Below are positions 1 to 11,523 of a stretch of 64,000 bases of DNA, in pieces. Origin of the DNA: Branchiostoma floridae. Its lineage: Eukaryota; Chordata; Leptocardii; Amphioxiformes; Branchiostomatidae. The notes under the pieces are model-generated. The model saw only the letters and a program-made list of their open reading frames with translations, was not told where the DNA came from and ran no database searches. Every line of letters begins with the position of its first letter. Position 1 is the stretch's first letter. The position numbers and the translations under genes are program-made. The DNA lies in the NCBI RefSeq assembly GCF_000003815.2, contig NC_049986.1, forward strand, positions 21,935,125-21,999,124, given 5' to 3'.

Positions 1-617
1 CATTCGCATTTTAGTTTATTAAGGAAACGGAGTGCGAAAACTTAACTAATCTTCAATATCTTACAGCATATCATGAAGGCAAACAATCGATAGCATTATA
101 GCAACATCTATACAAATAGCACGTATTCCAAATGGCAAGGATCTAATGTATTTACATTTTACAGTGATTAAAGTGACGTATTTAATGTCAAAAAGAACTT
201 GAGTAAGTAAAACATAGAAAAAACTAAGTGCGATGGCAGAAAGCTATGTCCAGCGACATTTCGCCGTCTTTCTGTCACTAGTGTCCAAACATTCTATAGC
301 CGTTTTTTTTTCAACAACGCTTCTATTTCTAATCAAGTACGTGACGAGACAATAGTACTCATCACTGATGATGTAATTCGGTTAGAGTTATTTTTTTACA
401 GTGGAGACATGCAGTGAGTACAGTGCTGAATTAAAACGGTAAATCATATATTGGGCACCTTTGGCTTTGTAAAGAAGTGGCAAACTTTTTTTGGCCTTTT
501 TTTTGACTGTGTAACAATATTTATTCAAAGACTTTCACCGATGTGAGTCTGCATGTGCGCACGAAGTCTACGTGACGAAAGCTTCTGTTGCATTGTTTAC
601 ACCTGTACGGTTTGTTG
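1..617 (-). other. 3' UTR of zinc-finger gene A with poly(A) signal
   Basis: The stretch downstream of gene A carries an AATAAA on the minus strand at 15-20, so the transcript should end at about the window edge. The same sequence block (a TTTATT on the plus strand followed by GAGGAAACTGAG-like sequence) recurs at 43450, 52575 and 58500 behind other units, which supports its reading as a shared 3' end. Positions 540-617 hold a degenerate last finger that is no longer in frame. Confidence 0.65.
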
Positions 618-1346
618 TCAGTGAGTCCGCATGTGTTTCTTCAGATTTCCCTGGTCACTGAACTGCTTGCTGCATGCCTCACACGTGTACGGCTTCTCAC
701 CTGTGTGAGTTCGCATGTGCCTCTTTAGATCTGACAGCGTAGAGAATTGCTTGCTGCACTCCTCACACCTGTATGGTTTTTCCGCTGTGTGAGTCCGCAT
801 GTGTCTCTTTAGACTAGACAGATCACTAAAATGCTTGCTGCACTCTTCACAACTATACGGTTTCTCACCTGTGTGAGTACGAATGTGTTTCTTTAGATTT
901 GACAGTGTAGTGAACTGTTTGCTGCACTCCTCACACTTGTACGGATTTTCCCCCGTGTGCGTCTGCATGTGAGTCTTCAAATTTGTTGACTTGCTGAAGC
1001 ATTTATTGCAGTGTTCACACTTATACGGTTTCTCACCAGTGTGGGTTCGCACATGTACTTTTAGATCGCTCAACCCACGGAACTGCATGCTGCACTCCTG
1101 ACATCGGTACGGTTTCTCACCGGTGTGAGTTCTCATGTGGCCCTTCAGATGAGATAGGTGACTAAACCGTTTTCCACATTCGCCACACTGGTATGGTCTC
1201 TCGCCAGTGTGGGTTCGCAGGTGTCCAATGAGCCCACTTTTGAAGCGAAACTCCTTGTCGCAATAGTTGCATTTGTGGGTACGGGGAGAATCCTGTCCAT
1301 CCTCTGCCTCCCTTTGTTTCAGATGAGATCCGGCTCCAGTCGCCAT
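618..1346 (-). CDS. C2H2 zinc-finger protein A, 8 fingers, coding exon
   Basis: Predicted sequence-specific DNA-binding nuclear protein of 242 residues starting at the ATG at 1346, which matches the start used by every paralog. A leader [20 protein letters not shown] is followed by eight tandem C2H2 fingers (C-x2-C-x12-H-x3-H) joined by TGEKP-type linkers. The first finger ([10 protein letters not shown]) and second ([10 protein letters not shown]) are the conserved family types, and later ones vary in the DNA-contact helix. No KRAB, BTB, SCAN or ZAD domain is seen. The stop at the last linker (CAC TGA) cuts off a ninth finger still visible out of frame at 540-615. The splice acceptor upstream is replaced by the end of a 15.5 kb insertion, so normal splicing from its promoter near 18.7 kb is doubtful. 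Start codon choice is by homology. Confidence 0.85.
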   Translation of the reverse strand: MATGAGSHLKQREAEDGQDSPRTHKCNYCDKEFRFKSGLIGHLRTHTGERPYQCGECGKRFSHLSHLKGHMRTHTGEKPYRCQECSMQFRGLSDLKVHVRTHTGEKPYKCEHCNKCFSKSTNLKTHMQTHTGENPYKCEECSKQFTTLSNLKKHIRTHTGEKPYSCEECSKHFSDLSSLKRHMRTHTAEKPYRCEECSKQFSTLSDLKRHMRTHTGEKPYTCEACSKQFSDQGNLKKHMRTH

Positions 1347-1370
1347 GTTGGCCAAGCTACAGATCTTGCT

Positions 1371-1600
1371 CACCCCATTCTGTTGTCATTAGCGTTTCTT
1401 GTCGTTAAAAATGGGAAATTATTAGGCGATAGTGTCGGGTATAGATTACGATCCAATGTTCCAGATCGCTGTCATTAACGAGAGTTGTCGGTGGTAGATT
1501 AAGAGGGAGCTGCCGCGCAATGCGTGATGGGAGTCGAGCAGACCAGCTGATCAGCATGATCAAAATGGCGGCCTTTTCGTAGCGATAGCCCGGTATCCAG
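1371..1600 (+). repeat. Left terminal inverted repeat of the 15.5 kb element
   Basis: It aligns with the reverse complement of 16615-16842 over its full length with only scattered single-base differences and 1-base indels, ending in CGGTATCCAG on both sides. It contains CAAAATGGCGGC, a YY1-like core-promoter motif, near its inner end. Confidence 0.9.
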
Positions 1601-2992
1601 CCTGGCGTCCATCCCTGGCGTTATCCGGTCGGCAGTCGAACGGACTTCCCTGGAAAGAAGGTTCTTTGTCCAAAGGTAAAGTATACTACTAGTAAGGCGG
1701 TTTTCAGACCATGGCTAAAATGTTCCTTTGTTCTACCGGGACCAGAGTAACCAGACCAGTTATAAGGTATTTGACAAAATTTGTCTTGCATGCTTCAATA
1801 TTCAGTTTAATTTAGTAGACTTCTTGATGCAGGCCACTCAAAATGCTGAGGAGACCTTTTCAAGTAACAAGTAAGTAAGTTAAGGCACTGAAGTTAGATA
1901 TTTGCTTGGCTCTCTGGTCCACATTTTGAGATATTTTCCCAGTTTATGCATATGGCTAACTAGTGCTTTAGGGGGTTCCAAGAAAAGATGTGCTAGGCTA
2001 GGCAGTGCAGGCTACCTCGGCAGGTACTAGCAACCTCCCCATTTTATAGGGCTTTTTCAGTCACATAATCCTCCCCCTAGCAACTAAACGGCCACCATAC
2101 CGCAAGTGAAGTCTGCCATTTTGGTGTACCAGCTGCAGATTCAGCCCTCCTATGTAGTGGGGCCCTACTGCAACTCTCCATAAAAATTGTAAATATTTCC
2201 CAAAACAATGCACAATTTACCTTCAAAAAATTTAGTTTCATAATCGCAGTGTTTTGCCATAATGTGGTGGGATGTTGGTTCTGCACCGGCAAAGCGCACA
2301 CAAATTGGGTAACAGTAAGATTTGTTCTGCGATTCTCCAACAAAGCTGGAACAAACAAACAAAGGGAAACACTATTGTGATGACTCAGGGATGATATTTG
2401 ATTTCTGCAATACGAAGAGCAGATCTAACTGTGTGTAGTACACATTTCGTATCAAGACAAGGCAGCAAGCGATGGGCTAGTTTCAATGTCCACTGGGTAC
2501 CCACTTCCGGTGATAGTTAGTGATTAACTCTAGTAACAGGAAGAGCATATCCCCTAGTTCTCTGATGAATTTCTATGGAACAAAAAGAAGACTACATGAT
2601 GCTGACTGCGCGCGCGCGTGCACTCAAAATGGTCCTGTCTTGACACATGCTTGGTCAGGGATAGATAGGGCTGTTGTGAAAATAATGCTGCTATCTTGCT
2701 ACCGATAGCAAAGGATGTCCAGAATGATTGTTAGATCCTTGTCAGTTGTTGTTTCTGTCATAGCCTGCATGAAAATTTTCACCGCTCCACACCTACACTG
2801 TATGTACCCCTTGACCTCTGCATGGGTCGTTGGAGCACCATGACTGTTCCGTTGAAAATTCTACGGCATTGAAATTGCACAATGGCCTACACCAAATGTG
2901 ACTGCGCCATTACCAAAATCAAGCGCCAGTTGAAAACAGTACCCTTTCTATTATGCTTGGTTAATTATCAGTATGTATCAGTACAAGGATTG
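1601..2992. other. Interior of giant element, no gene seen
   Basis: AT-rich single-copy-looking sequence. Short open frames here (for example 2077-2358 minus) have no recognisable domain or homologous copy in the window. Confidence 0.5.
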
Positions 2993-3317
2993 CAGGGCTC
3001 GAAATTCATTTTTGGGATTAGGTGCACTAGTGCACCCAGCTTAAAAAATTGGGTGCTGCTGCACCAAAAAAATTTTGGGTGCACCAGTTGATTTTAAGTA
3101 ATAACCTAATAATAAAACTTAGTTACAAGCTATAAAATTCTTAAACAAGTACCATGACAGACATTTTTATTATCTTTCTAACACGTAGATTTCAAGAATA
3201 TGATGTATACTTTGATATCTTTACATACATGAACCTAAGAAATACAAATGTATTTGGGTGCACAGCTCCAATTTTGGGTGCACCCGGGTGCACATGCACC
3301 CAGTATTTCGAGCCCTG
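2993..3317. mobile_element. MITE with CAGGGCTCGAAAT termini (hAT-like)
   Basis: The element starts CAGGGCTCGAAAT and ends ATTTCGAGCCCTG, perfect inverted ends over about 13 bases. The inside has repeated GGGTGCACC motifs that can fold on each other. The termini match those of the elements at 5596, 14056 and 58904, so it is a subfamily of the same group. CAGGG ends suggest hAT, but no clear 8-base target duplication is seen for this copy. Confidence 0.65.
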
Positions 3318-3754
3318 GACTGTCACAAAATTCTTGTATCACCGGGCAGGAAAAACTGACAGGAAAGAGATCAGTTATTCATCTTATTCTGTCTTTTAAA
3401 TTTAAGGGAGATAGTTTGCTGAGTTCGCTAATATTAAACAGTCACCCAGCCATGCCAAAGGAGAAAAAAGGAAGTATAAATAAATAAATAAATATGATGA
3501 AACAAAATTAACCGATGAATGTTACGCCTTCGTTTTCTATCTGCCTATTAGTTGTTGATAATGAAAATAACTTAAATGTTCTTCCATTGTACAATTTGAA
3601 CATACACATAATACAGATGGTAACTTGCAACACAGAGACCTCTACACATAAGTTAGTACACATGTCTTGCTCTCCAAAATATGATATGGCGCTACTGTAC
3701 TACTATAGTAGGTCCGGACTTGAACCTGATCCTATGAACTGTGGTGTCAACCTG

Positions 3755-3990
3755 ACCTTGGTGTCATATTGGCATAACAATTACTACTTAGGATGTTTGA
3801 CCCAGAACCCAGAGGTCCTGGGTTTGAATCCCCTGACATCATGAGTGACATGCCACTGATATTGTGCCCATTGGAAAGGCACTAGACATTACTTTCCTCA
3901 CTTCACTTAGGTGGAAACTGGTACCTACATGTAACTGTGGTACATCCCTTTGATCATGATAGGAATCCGATGTTAAAACTTAAATGGTGG
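3755..3990 (+). mobile_element. Degenerate tRNA-derived SINE
   Basis: GGTTTGAATCCC at about 3821 matches a polymerase III B box, and a weak A-box-like TTGGCATAAC lies about 55 bases upstream. The body contains AAAGGCACTAGACATTACTTT followed by a CTCACTTCACTT segment, a style common in deuterostome tRNA SINEs. No target duplication was found. Confidence 0.4.
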
Positions 3991-5587
3991 CCCAGTGTTT
4001 GAAGAGAGAGACACCTCGGTCATGTTAAAGAGTCCACCACACAGAGTAGTACCACTACTACTAGTAATTTATGGCATATACATGTATTTATCTTGTAGGG
4101 TCATCTCTTCAGTTTTCGAGAAGCTGATTTCCAAGGGAGCCCTTCAAATTAATAGTAATCATATACTGTATAATACATGACATAAATGAAATACAATACT
4201 GCATACTCTGTATCTCTCTTTATTTCTTAAATTCTATCTCCCCCTCCCCCTCTTCACTATTACATTTATCTGTCCTCAAAACTTGCAAGAAATTCTGAAC
4301 AGTGTGTTTAAATTGTGGAATGGCTCAAACTTAAAATGATAGATCAGCCATGTCAGTGTCAGCAGCAACATTGATGTTGGGTTCAAAGCAATGTAGCGAC
4401 TAGCACATCAGTGTGCCACATTAGTCTACTGTACCAGTTTGAAAGTGCAACTCATTGTGGTACACAATAACTGCTTCCATCTTTCTATTTTATATTATTT
4501 GGTGTTGCTCAAGTCAATGCAACGCTAGTGTAGGCCACCTCTAGAAACTGAACTAAGGCCATGTTCATATGTAGATTACATCCTATGGGAACCCATTTTG
4601 GCCAAAAAATTGGTCTTCATTATGAAATCTAAGTGGCCAGGAAGGTTAGGCAAATGACCAGATATTGAGTATTGAATATAGAACAATAGAAATTATTTTT
4701 GTTATTTGAGTCTAATTTTGACATCTTCTTTGTCCATGGAATTGATGTTGGCATACTGAAACATTAGCATAGTATATTTAAAATGTTTTTGTTTTTTTTG
4801 CAATTTACCTCATATTTGCAGCAGCTTTGTACGGTTTACATCATGGTTGAAATTTTTTTTTTTAATGGTGGAAAATTGACTTTTGTATAATACATTGTAC
4901 CACAATGTACTAAAGTTGATTGATTCTATGATTGCATGTGGTGAGAAGGAATATTGAAGTAGTGTCAGAACAGTCATAGCTGTAACTTCCTTGTAGGGCT
5001 GTGTACCTAGATACCCGTACCTGAATAGTCTGAACTGTACCGGTAACATAGTCTAGGTACTGGTCCGGACCTGTTCTGTACCTAAACAAACTACATGCAG
5101 TAGTGGGTTGTATTGTTATAAGCTTGCAGTTGAAAATTAAGAATCAAACAATGATGACAGTTCATTACTATAACAGTCAGTTGGCTATTTTTATAACTTA
5201 CATATAGTTGATCAAACTTTTTAGGCACATGTTCAGATCCGAACCTTTACCTTATAAACCTGTGTAATAGTACCTGTACACAGCTCTACATCCTTGACAT
5301 ACATGTAGGTCAGGCTTCAAATCCTAGTGTACTTGAATATTGATATCTTGCATTGCAATGAGGTGGGCAGCACCTCCTGTTTAAGAGAGAAGGCCACTTC
5401 AGCATAAATTGTTTTTGTATTTATCTCTACTAGTGCACAGAAGACATTGATAGTCACTGTAGCTGCCAGCTATACTGCATGGCCACCTTGGCCCCTCCTA
5501 TGGTAATATCCAAACTGTGATTAACATTGATCCAAAACATTGATGCATCTAATTTACCATGGTCAATATTGACTGAAGGAAGCATTA
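3991..5587. other. Interior of giant element, no gene seen
   Basis: AT-rich sequence with short homopolymers. A stretch near 4990-5090 has repeated GTACC/GGTAC words that reappear near 8180 and 13620-13700, pointing to an old dispersed repeat. No coding signal was found. Confidence 0.45.
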
Positions 5588-5595
5588 CATATGCC

Positions 5596-5948
5596 AGGGC
5601 TCAAAATACCTTTTACTGCATACCTGCACTGGTGCAGGTAACATTGAGAATTACCTGTGCACCAGACAAATTTTGCCTGCACCACTGAATTTAGGAAGTA
5701 TGGATCTTGCTTCAATGGTTCAGGAACTAATGCTATTTTTTAAATACTTTATGTATGGTAACAGTCAATGCAGCCTGATAACAAACCCGTTTTTTTATAT
5801 ATATATACACCTACATCATAGGACATTTATGTATAAAACCCAGTACATGGACCAGTGCGGGTTAGGTGCAGGTAGACACCAGAAATAACTGCATAGCTCC
5901 AACTTCACCTGCACTAACCTGCATATGCAGGTGGTATTTAGAGCCCTG
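5596..5948. mobile_element. hAT-like MITE with 8 bp target duplication
   Basis: The termini are AGGGCTCAAAATACC and GGTATTTAGAGCCCTG. The flanks carry CATATGCC at 5588-5595 and 5949-5956, an 8-base target duplication as made by hAT transposases. The body has CTGCATACCTGCACTGG and GGTGCAGGTAGACACC motifs. Related copies lie at 14056-14385 and 58904-59229. It has no coding capacity. Confidence 0.75.
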
Positions 5949-6405
5949 CATATGCCAAGTGCAGATGAAACAGCACTTTATAATTATAATTATAGACTTA
6001 TGTTAATTTGGTCAGGCAATGGCTGGAATTGTTAATGTATAGATAGCTGATGTCCCACAACAGATTGTTGCAGTGTTGTACTCCAAGGTGGGACCTGACA
6101 TTGTTAAGTAATATTTGCATGGCTTGCTGGTCTGTATACCATCTCAGTACTGAACAGGTAACACGTGTATGGCATGTTGGTCTGTTACCAACTAAGTATT
6201 GTATCGGTATGATTTGTTTGTCTGTATACCACGTAAATGTAAGTACCGTATATGTAACAATACTAACATATGCATAGCTTCTTGGTCTGGATACCCGGTA
6301 AGTAATGTACAGGTAATGCATGCATGGTTTCTTGATCAAGCTGGACACTAGGTAAAGTACCAAACAGGTAAAATTTGTTTTGGTCTAGAGAAGGGTAAGG
6401 TATAT

Positions 6406-6490
6406 CCTGGATACCAGACCCAAGCCCGATCTCAAAAAATATCTATGATAGATATTTTATTGGAGATCAGGCTGGGGTCTGGTATCCAGG
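6406..6490. mobile_element. 85 bp hairpin MITE
   Basis: The two arms CCTGGATACCAGACCCAAGC and GGCTGGGGTCTGGTATCCAG fold into a near-perfect hairpin continuing through an AATATCT/AGATATT inner stem. The arm end GGTATCCAG is shared with the inner end of the giant element's terminal repeats and with 16500. Confidence 0.7.
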
Positions 6491-6682
6491 CTAGCTAAGG
6501 TAAGATACATGTACTGTATTGTACAGGTTCATTACTTAATTTAGCTATCTGAGAACAAGATAAATGCCCTTCACATCTCCATTGGTGACTGGATGTTACA
6601 ACTGTTTAATCAGAAGTACATCACTTAGAACACTTCTTTTTTTCTTTGTATTGAATTGTCCTGTCAGTTCATTCTAGCGATG

Positions 6683-6716
6683 CTGAAGAAGAGTGATGGA
6701 TGTCACTTGAAATGTC
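6683..6716 (+). ncRNA. Hammerhead-ribozyme-like motif 1
   Basis: It reads CTGAAGA, then a 6-base stem (GAGTGA/TCACTT) with a 6-base loop, then GAAA, then TGTC. This is the order of a minimal type I hammerhead core with a very short helix III, the kind known in Penelope-like retroelements. Helix I pairing is poor here, so the copy may be inactive. The ribozyme reading is inferred from layout only. Confidence 0.4.
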
Positions 6717-6765
6717 CAGGATCAGGAGTAATTATGTGTTCTTTAATCAAGTTCTAGAGATTGAA

Positions 6766-7295
6766 NNNNNNNNNNNNNNNNNNNNNNNNNNNNNNNNNNN
6801 NNNNNNNNNNNNNNNNNNNNNNNNNNNNNNNNNNNNNNNNNNNNNNNNNNNNNNNNNNNNNNNNNNNNNNNNNNNNNNNNNNNNNNNNNNNNNNNNNNNN
6901 NNNNNNNNNNNNNNNNNNNNNNNNNNNNNNNNNNNNNNNNNNNNNNNNNNNNNNNNNNNNNNNNNNNNNNNNNNNNNNNNNNNNNNNNNNNNNNNNNNNN
7001 NNNNNNNNNNNNNNNNNNNNNNNNNNNNNNNNNNNNNNNNNNNNNNNNNNNNNNNNNNNNNNNNNNNNNNNNNNNNNNNNNNNNNNNNNNNNNNNNNNNN
7101 NNNNNNNNNNNNNNNNNNNNNNNNNNNNNNNNNNNNNNNNNNNNNNNNNNNNNNNNNNNNNNNNNNNNNNNNNNNNNNNNNNNNNNNNNNNNNNNNNNNN
7201 NNNNNNNNNNNNNNNNNNNNNNNNNNNNNNNNNNNNNNNNNNNNNNNNNNNNNNNNNNNNNNNNNNNNNNNNNNNNNNNNNNNNNNNNNNNNNNN
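6766..7295. other. Assembly gap, 530 N
   Basis: A run of N. Open frames drawn across it are meaningless. Confidence 1.
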
Positions 7296-7649
7296 ACAAC
7301 GAGGGCTTCTCGACGGTCGCAATAATTTGTATTCTGCTGATACTAAGTGTACTGTGAGTTTGCTTTTCCAATTGTAGTACTGTATATACCTGTATTTGTG
7401 ATAGTTTGATATGCCATTTAGAAAAAAAACTAAACGACACCTGTTAACTCTATTGTTTCGAATGCCTTTTTTGTGCAGTGTGTCATATTCATAGGTTCAT
7501 ATTTTGATGCCGGAGTCTGAGAAATGTGCATCCTTGAATCCGTACATCTGCAATCACTGTATATTTGTAAACGCTTGTGACTGTATCTGTAAGCAGCAAG
7601 ATCTACAGTTCTGTATATAGCTACAGTGCATATACTGCCCAATATTGTC

Positions 7650-7682
7650 CTGAGGAAGGTGAAAGATGGTCACTGAAATGTT
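7650..7682 (+). ncRNA. Hammerhead-ribozyme-like motif 2
   Basis: It reads CTGAGGA, a 5-base stem (GGTGA/TCACT) with loop, then GAAA and TGTT. It is the same layout and a similar sequence to the motif at 6683, about 970 bases away in the same orientation. The pair could mark the two ends of a small Penelope-like remnant that spans the assembly gap. Confidence 0.4.
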
Positions 7683-7689
7683 GGTGTGA

Positions 7690-8970
7690 AATAAAGAAAG
7701 AGTTGTGAGAAAAAGAGCCTCTTTATTTATTCATTTTGATATAGTAGACTCTGGGGTGGATATTGATGGATTGGCCTATTGTCATCATTGATTGACTTTA
7801 TCTGTATAATATTTGTTGATATATTTGTATACATGTGTGTGGAGCATTGGTAGATACCAAATTACCTGACCTAATTCTGAAATTTAGACAAAACTGAACA
7901 AAGTATAAATGTCGACATTTATATTTAGACATCCTAGTAGGTGATTTGACGGAAAGGGGATAAATAAAGTAAATCTAGATCTTATTGCCTCGATCAAATA
8001 TGATATGACTCTCTATCATATTGGTTCTGTTTTAGGGCAATATATTCCATACGTTCCTGAGTTAACCATGAGGTTGGTATAATCAAATGGAAAATTTTGT
8101 GCAACATTCAATTATATCACAATTGGTTTGACTTAAGAATCTTCTCACCAAGAACTTCTGTCTTATACTATGTCAACCAGACATGGTCAGGTTCGGATCT
8201 GAGCCTAAACCTGGACTAGTACATGTACTTGATTACGCCGAAACCGTATCCACCTCAAGTGTGGAGGTGCATAAATGAACTGGTTATGTGTTTATGTATG
8301 TGAATATGTTAGTGCGCCAGTAGACGAGAGGGTGGAGAAGGAAGAGCACACCCCTCCTTCACCTTAAAAACCCGAAGTGCAGGCCATGCAGACCTAACCC
8401 ACTCTGTCTGCCTACAATTATCTTCCGAGACAGATGGATGCCAACCCAATCAGTGTAGAGTTTTGTAGACATGGTTTGGAAAACGTGCGCCATGAGTTCG
8501 ACACCGATGATATTACCAAGTAACTTGATAATGATCCATGATTTCAGCATAGCAATTGACATGACTTCACAAGCATTTATCAACATTTCAGCCAAATTTA
8601 AGAAATCTGATTCTGATAGGAGACATGAAGTCCTACACGTTCTAGCCAGAAACCCACGTCCCAACGAACCACATACACCTGTACGGAAGTGCGTTTGTCT
8701 TCATCAAACGAAACGGGAGCGGTATTTTCAACATACATCTTTAACCAAAGTATGTAGCGTAATATGTAATCAGTTCAGTTCAGGTCATCCTCATACGAGG
8801 TGCTATTAACAATGTCTAACCATGCGTTTCTATCAAGCATGCGTTAGTATGTAATAACTTGTATATTTTTGTTGTTGAAAAGTTTTCCGTTGTCCTGCTT
8901 GCAAATACCTAGTACATTTATCTTCCCTTGTTTTCCGTGACCACACAACAGTTCAAACCCGTTTCCTTGG
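7690..8970. other. Interior of giant element, no assignable gene
   Basis: Contains two overlapping open frames of about 100 codons, 8359-8664 minus and 8471-8809 plus. Neither shows a known domain. A segment at 8670-8745 (CGGAAGTGCG, AAACGAAACGGGAGCGG) recurs in weaker form at 9445-9500, so this part is at least partly repetitive. Confidence 0.4.
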
Positions 8971-9410
8971 AGACATATGAAAAACCAAGACGTTCTAGTT
9001 TTGCGCACAGTGATATCGCGTTCCGACCGCTATGATCCAAACTTCAAAGGTTCAAAACTCAATAACCGATTAAGATAACTACATGGGAATTCATACAGCA
9101 ACTAAGTAAGATTTCATTGATATATTGACTTAATTTGGAAGAAATCCGGCGTATTTCTTGGAGAGATATGAAAAACCAAGCCGTTCTAGTTTTGCGCAAA
9201 GTGAGAGCGCGCTCCGACCGCTATGTTCAAAGGTTCAAAACTCAATAACCGATTAAGATAACTACATGGGAATTCATACAGCAACTAAGTAAGATTTCAT
9301 TGATATATTGACTTAATTTGGAAGAAATCCGGCGTATTTTTGGCGAGATATGAAAAACCAAGACGATCCACTTTCGCGTAAAGCGAGGGCGCTGTCCGCC
9401 CGCTATGCTC
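8971..9410. repeat. Tandem repeat, unit about 182-191 bp, 2.3 copies
   Basis: The phrase ATATGAAAAACCAAG starts at 8975, 9166 and 9348. Each is followed by a GCGCNNAGTGA-like and CGACCGCTATG segment. The first two units also share the long CGATTAAGATAACTACATGG stretch almost unchanged. High identity between units one and two points to a recent duplication. Confidence 0.85.
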
Positions 9411-11523
9411 GACATAGACAATTCTAGCTCAATCTGAACCCCACATGACCGAAGTGCGTTTTCGTTCATAAAACGAAAAAGAAGCGGCATTTGTCGACGA
9501 AATTTTCACCACGGTAGGCTATTGGTCTGATCTATATGTGCCTTTAGCAGTTTTGGTCTTTCTTTGATTCAACTGAAGATATAGGCAATTAATCGTTGTT
9601 CATTTTGACCATTCGATATACCGCATAACACCGTGGCGCTTATTGATGTCTTCTGTCGAGTTAAAAAGCTTGTATCCATCAATGATGCTCTGCGCAGTTA
9701 GCAAACATTCGTATGTTGATGTTCCATTTGTCAAATAGCTTTCAGAGTGCGTTTTGATAAATATATTTACAAAAAACATACGAATAATATGTAAAAGCGA
9801 CAGTATATAACCTAGCAACATTCAGCGGTACTGCAGAAGTTTCCATAGCGCGGCACATTGTATGGTGGCATTTTATTTGTTCAGGTCTTTTCAGTGCACT
9901 CAAATATATTTTTAAAAAATACTTTACTTACCCTAGCGCAGATGTAGATGTTATCATTTTTAATGGAAGTCCTTAGCTTTCAGTTGTATACACTGAAGGT
10001 TTTTCTGGGCGTTTGCAGTTAATGTTTGGAGATATGTTAAATTATAGATATCTCAATAACGTAATATTACCTCAGGTATGAAATCAATTCATATAACAAT
10101 AATAATACACATATATGCTAGCCAAACGTGAAAGAAAGCGTGTTTGTTTTATAGGCGGGATACCATAATTTGCAATGTCAATATAACTTTTCCAAAACAT
10201 GACAACTTCAAAACTATGCATATGGTAGCCTTTCTTTGAGTGCTGTATATAACCTTACATCACTGTGATAAGTCAAAACAAAAACATCTGTTTCCTCCTT
10301 TACTAAGAAATCTTGACTATGGCTGCTTCCCTGTCCTAAAGACTATGGACTTAAACTCATGAAGCAGATGTTGCTTTTTCAAAGTCCACTATTTATTTCA
10401 TGATGACTTGACTACAATGAAATAAAGCTTGACAAAACAGAGTCCCGCAAATGGATAAGACCGACCGACAACTTTTATATGCAACTAGATATAGTAATAA
10501 TCCTTTGTGTTTGCACTTATCTATTTGTATACATATAAGAAACTACTGATTGATTTTGGACAAATACAATATTGCACTTTGGACAAACACTAAATCTTCT
10601 AACCCTTTACAGCTAATACTCACAAAGTTGATACTTTGTAAAAAATCTTCCAGGCCACTGTACAGATCATAATGACCCAATCCCAATTCCAGTTAGCTTC
10701 ATTCACATACAACTTCTGGCCTTTTAGTGGAATGTACAGGCGCACACATTTATGTAATAAACTGATATGGAAATATCCAGATTACCCAGAATATTAATAC
10801 AAAATAAAAACAAAATAAAAGCTTCTTAATCAATTTCCTATTCCTGTTATTCTCCATCATCATGTACTTATGTCAAGATTACATAGGAAGACTCGCACTA
10901 GGTCTCATCACATGTACCTGACATTGACAGTGACCTCATACATGTACAGTTGTACAGTTTAAGCTCAATAGCTCCAACGCTGTGTTTTGGTGTTTTGAAA
11001 GTCATCAGCAATTGCCCATATACCTAAATATTTTTGGATGAGCATCTGAAACATACAACTAATCCATCCTTCCCCATAGCTACCTTACATGCAAAGGCTG
11101 TTACATGGAATATCTAATACAACACAGAACATTAGAAAGTTCTCTGCATCATGTATAATACAAGTTAGTTGTAATTAACATGCAAAACAGATACATGTAC
11201 AACCTCAACATTTTCTACTCAATGTACTCTACTAGTACTATATCTTCCATCTAAAGAGACATGATTTTAAAAGAATTTGAATCTGAGTTACAGCAATTAT
11301 AACATGATAACAAACACAGCACACTGCAGAATAACAAAAAAAACTTTCTATATACAAGCTGTCTGTACACCTCTACTACTACTAGTTTAACTTTTTACAG
11401 ACTCATTGTTCATTTGCTCAGTAGCAAAGTGCTCCCACGACCACCCCTGGTCAAGGGACCGATGAGGACGATGAGACATATTGTTTAAGCCTCACTGCAT
11501 TAAAAAATAGGACATGGCTGGTG
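9411..11523. other. Interior of giant element, possible 3' UTR
   Basis: AT-rich sequence without coding signal. A minus-strand AATAAA candidate lies near 10390, which could serve the possible terminal exon at 11524-11772. Confidence 0.3.

Noticed and set aside
1158-1478. Plus-strand frames opposite the zinc-finger exons
   Set aside because: These are antisense shadows of the finger codons, repeated behind every family member.
2993-3317. 8 bp target duplication around the first hAT-like MITE
   Set aside because: Flanks AAGGATTG and GACTGTCA do not match.
6700-7440. Open frames of 190-228 codons at 6700-7440
   Set aside because: They are mostly unknown residues over the 530 N gap and have no coding evidence outside it.
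8359-8809. Overlapping genes on both strands near 8.4-8.8 kb
   Set aside because: Mutually overlapping frames, no domain, no promoter or splice context. Kept only as a note on the stretch.
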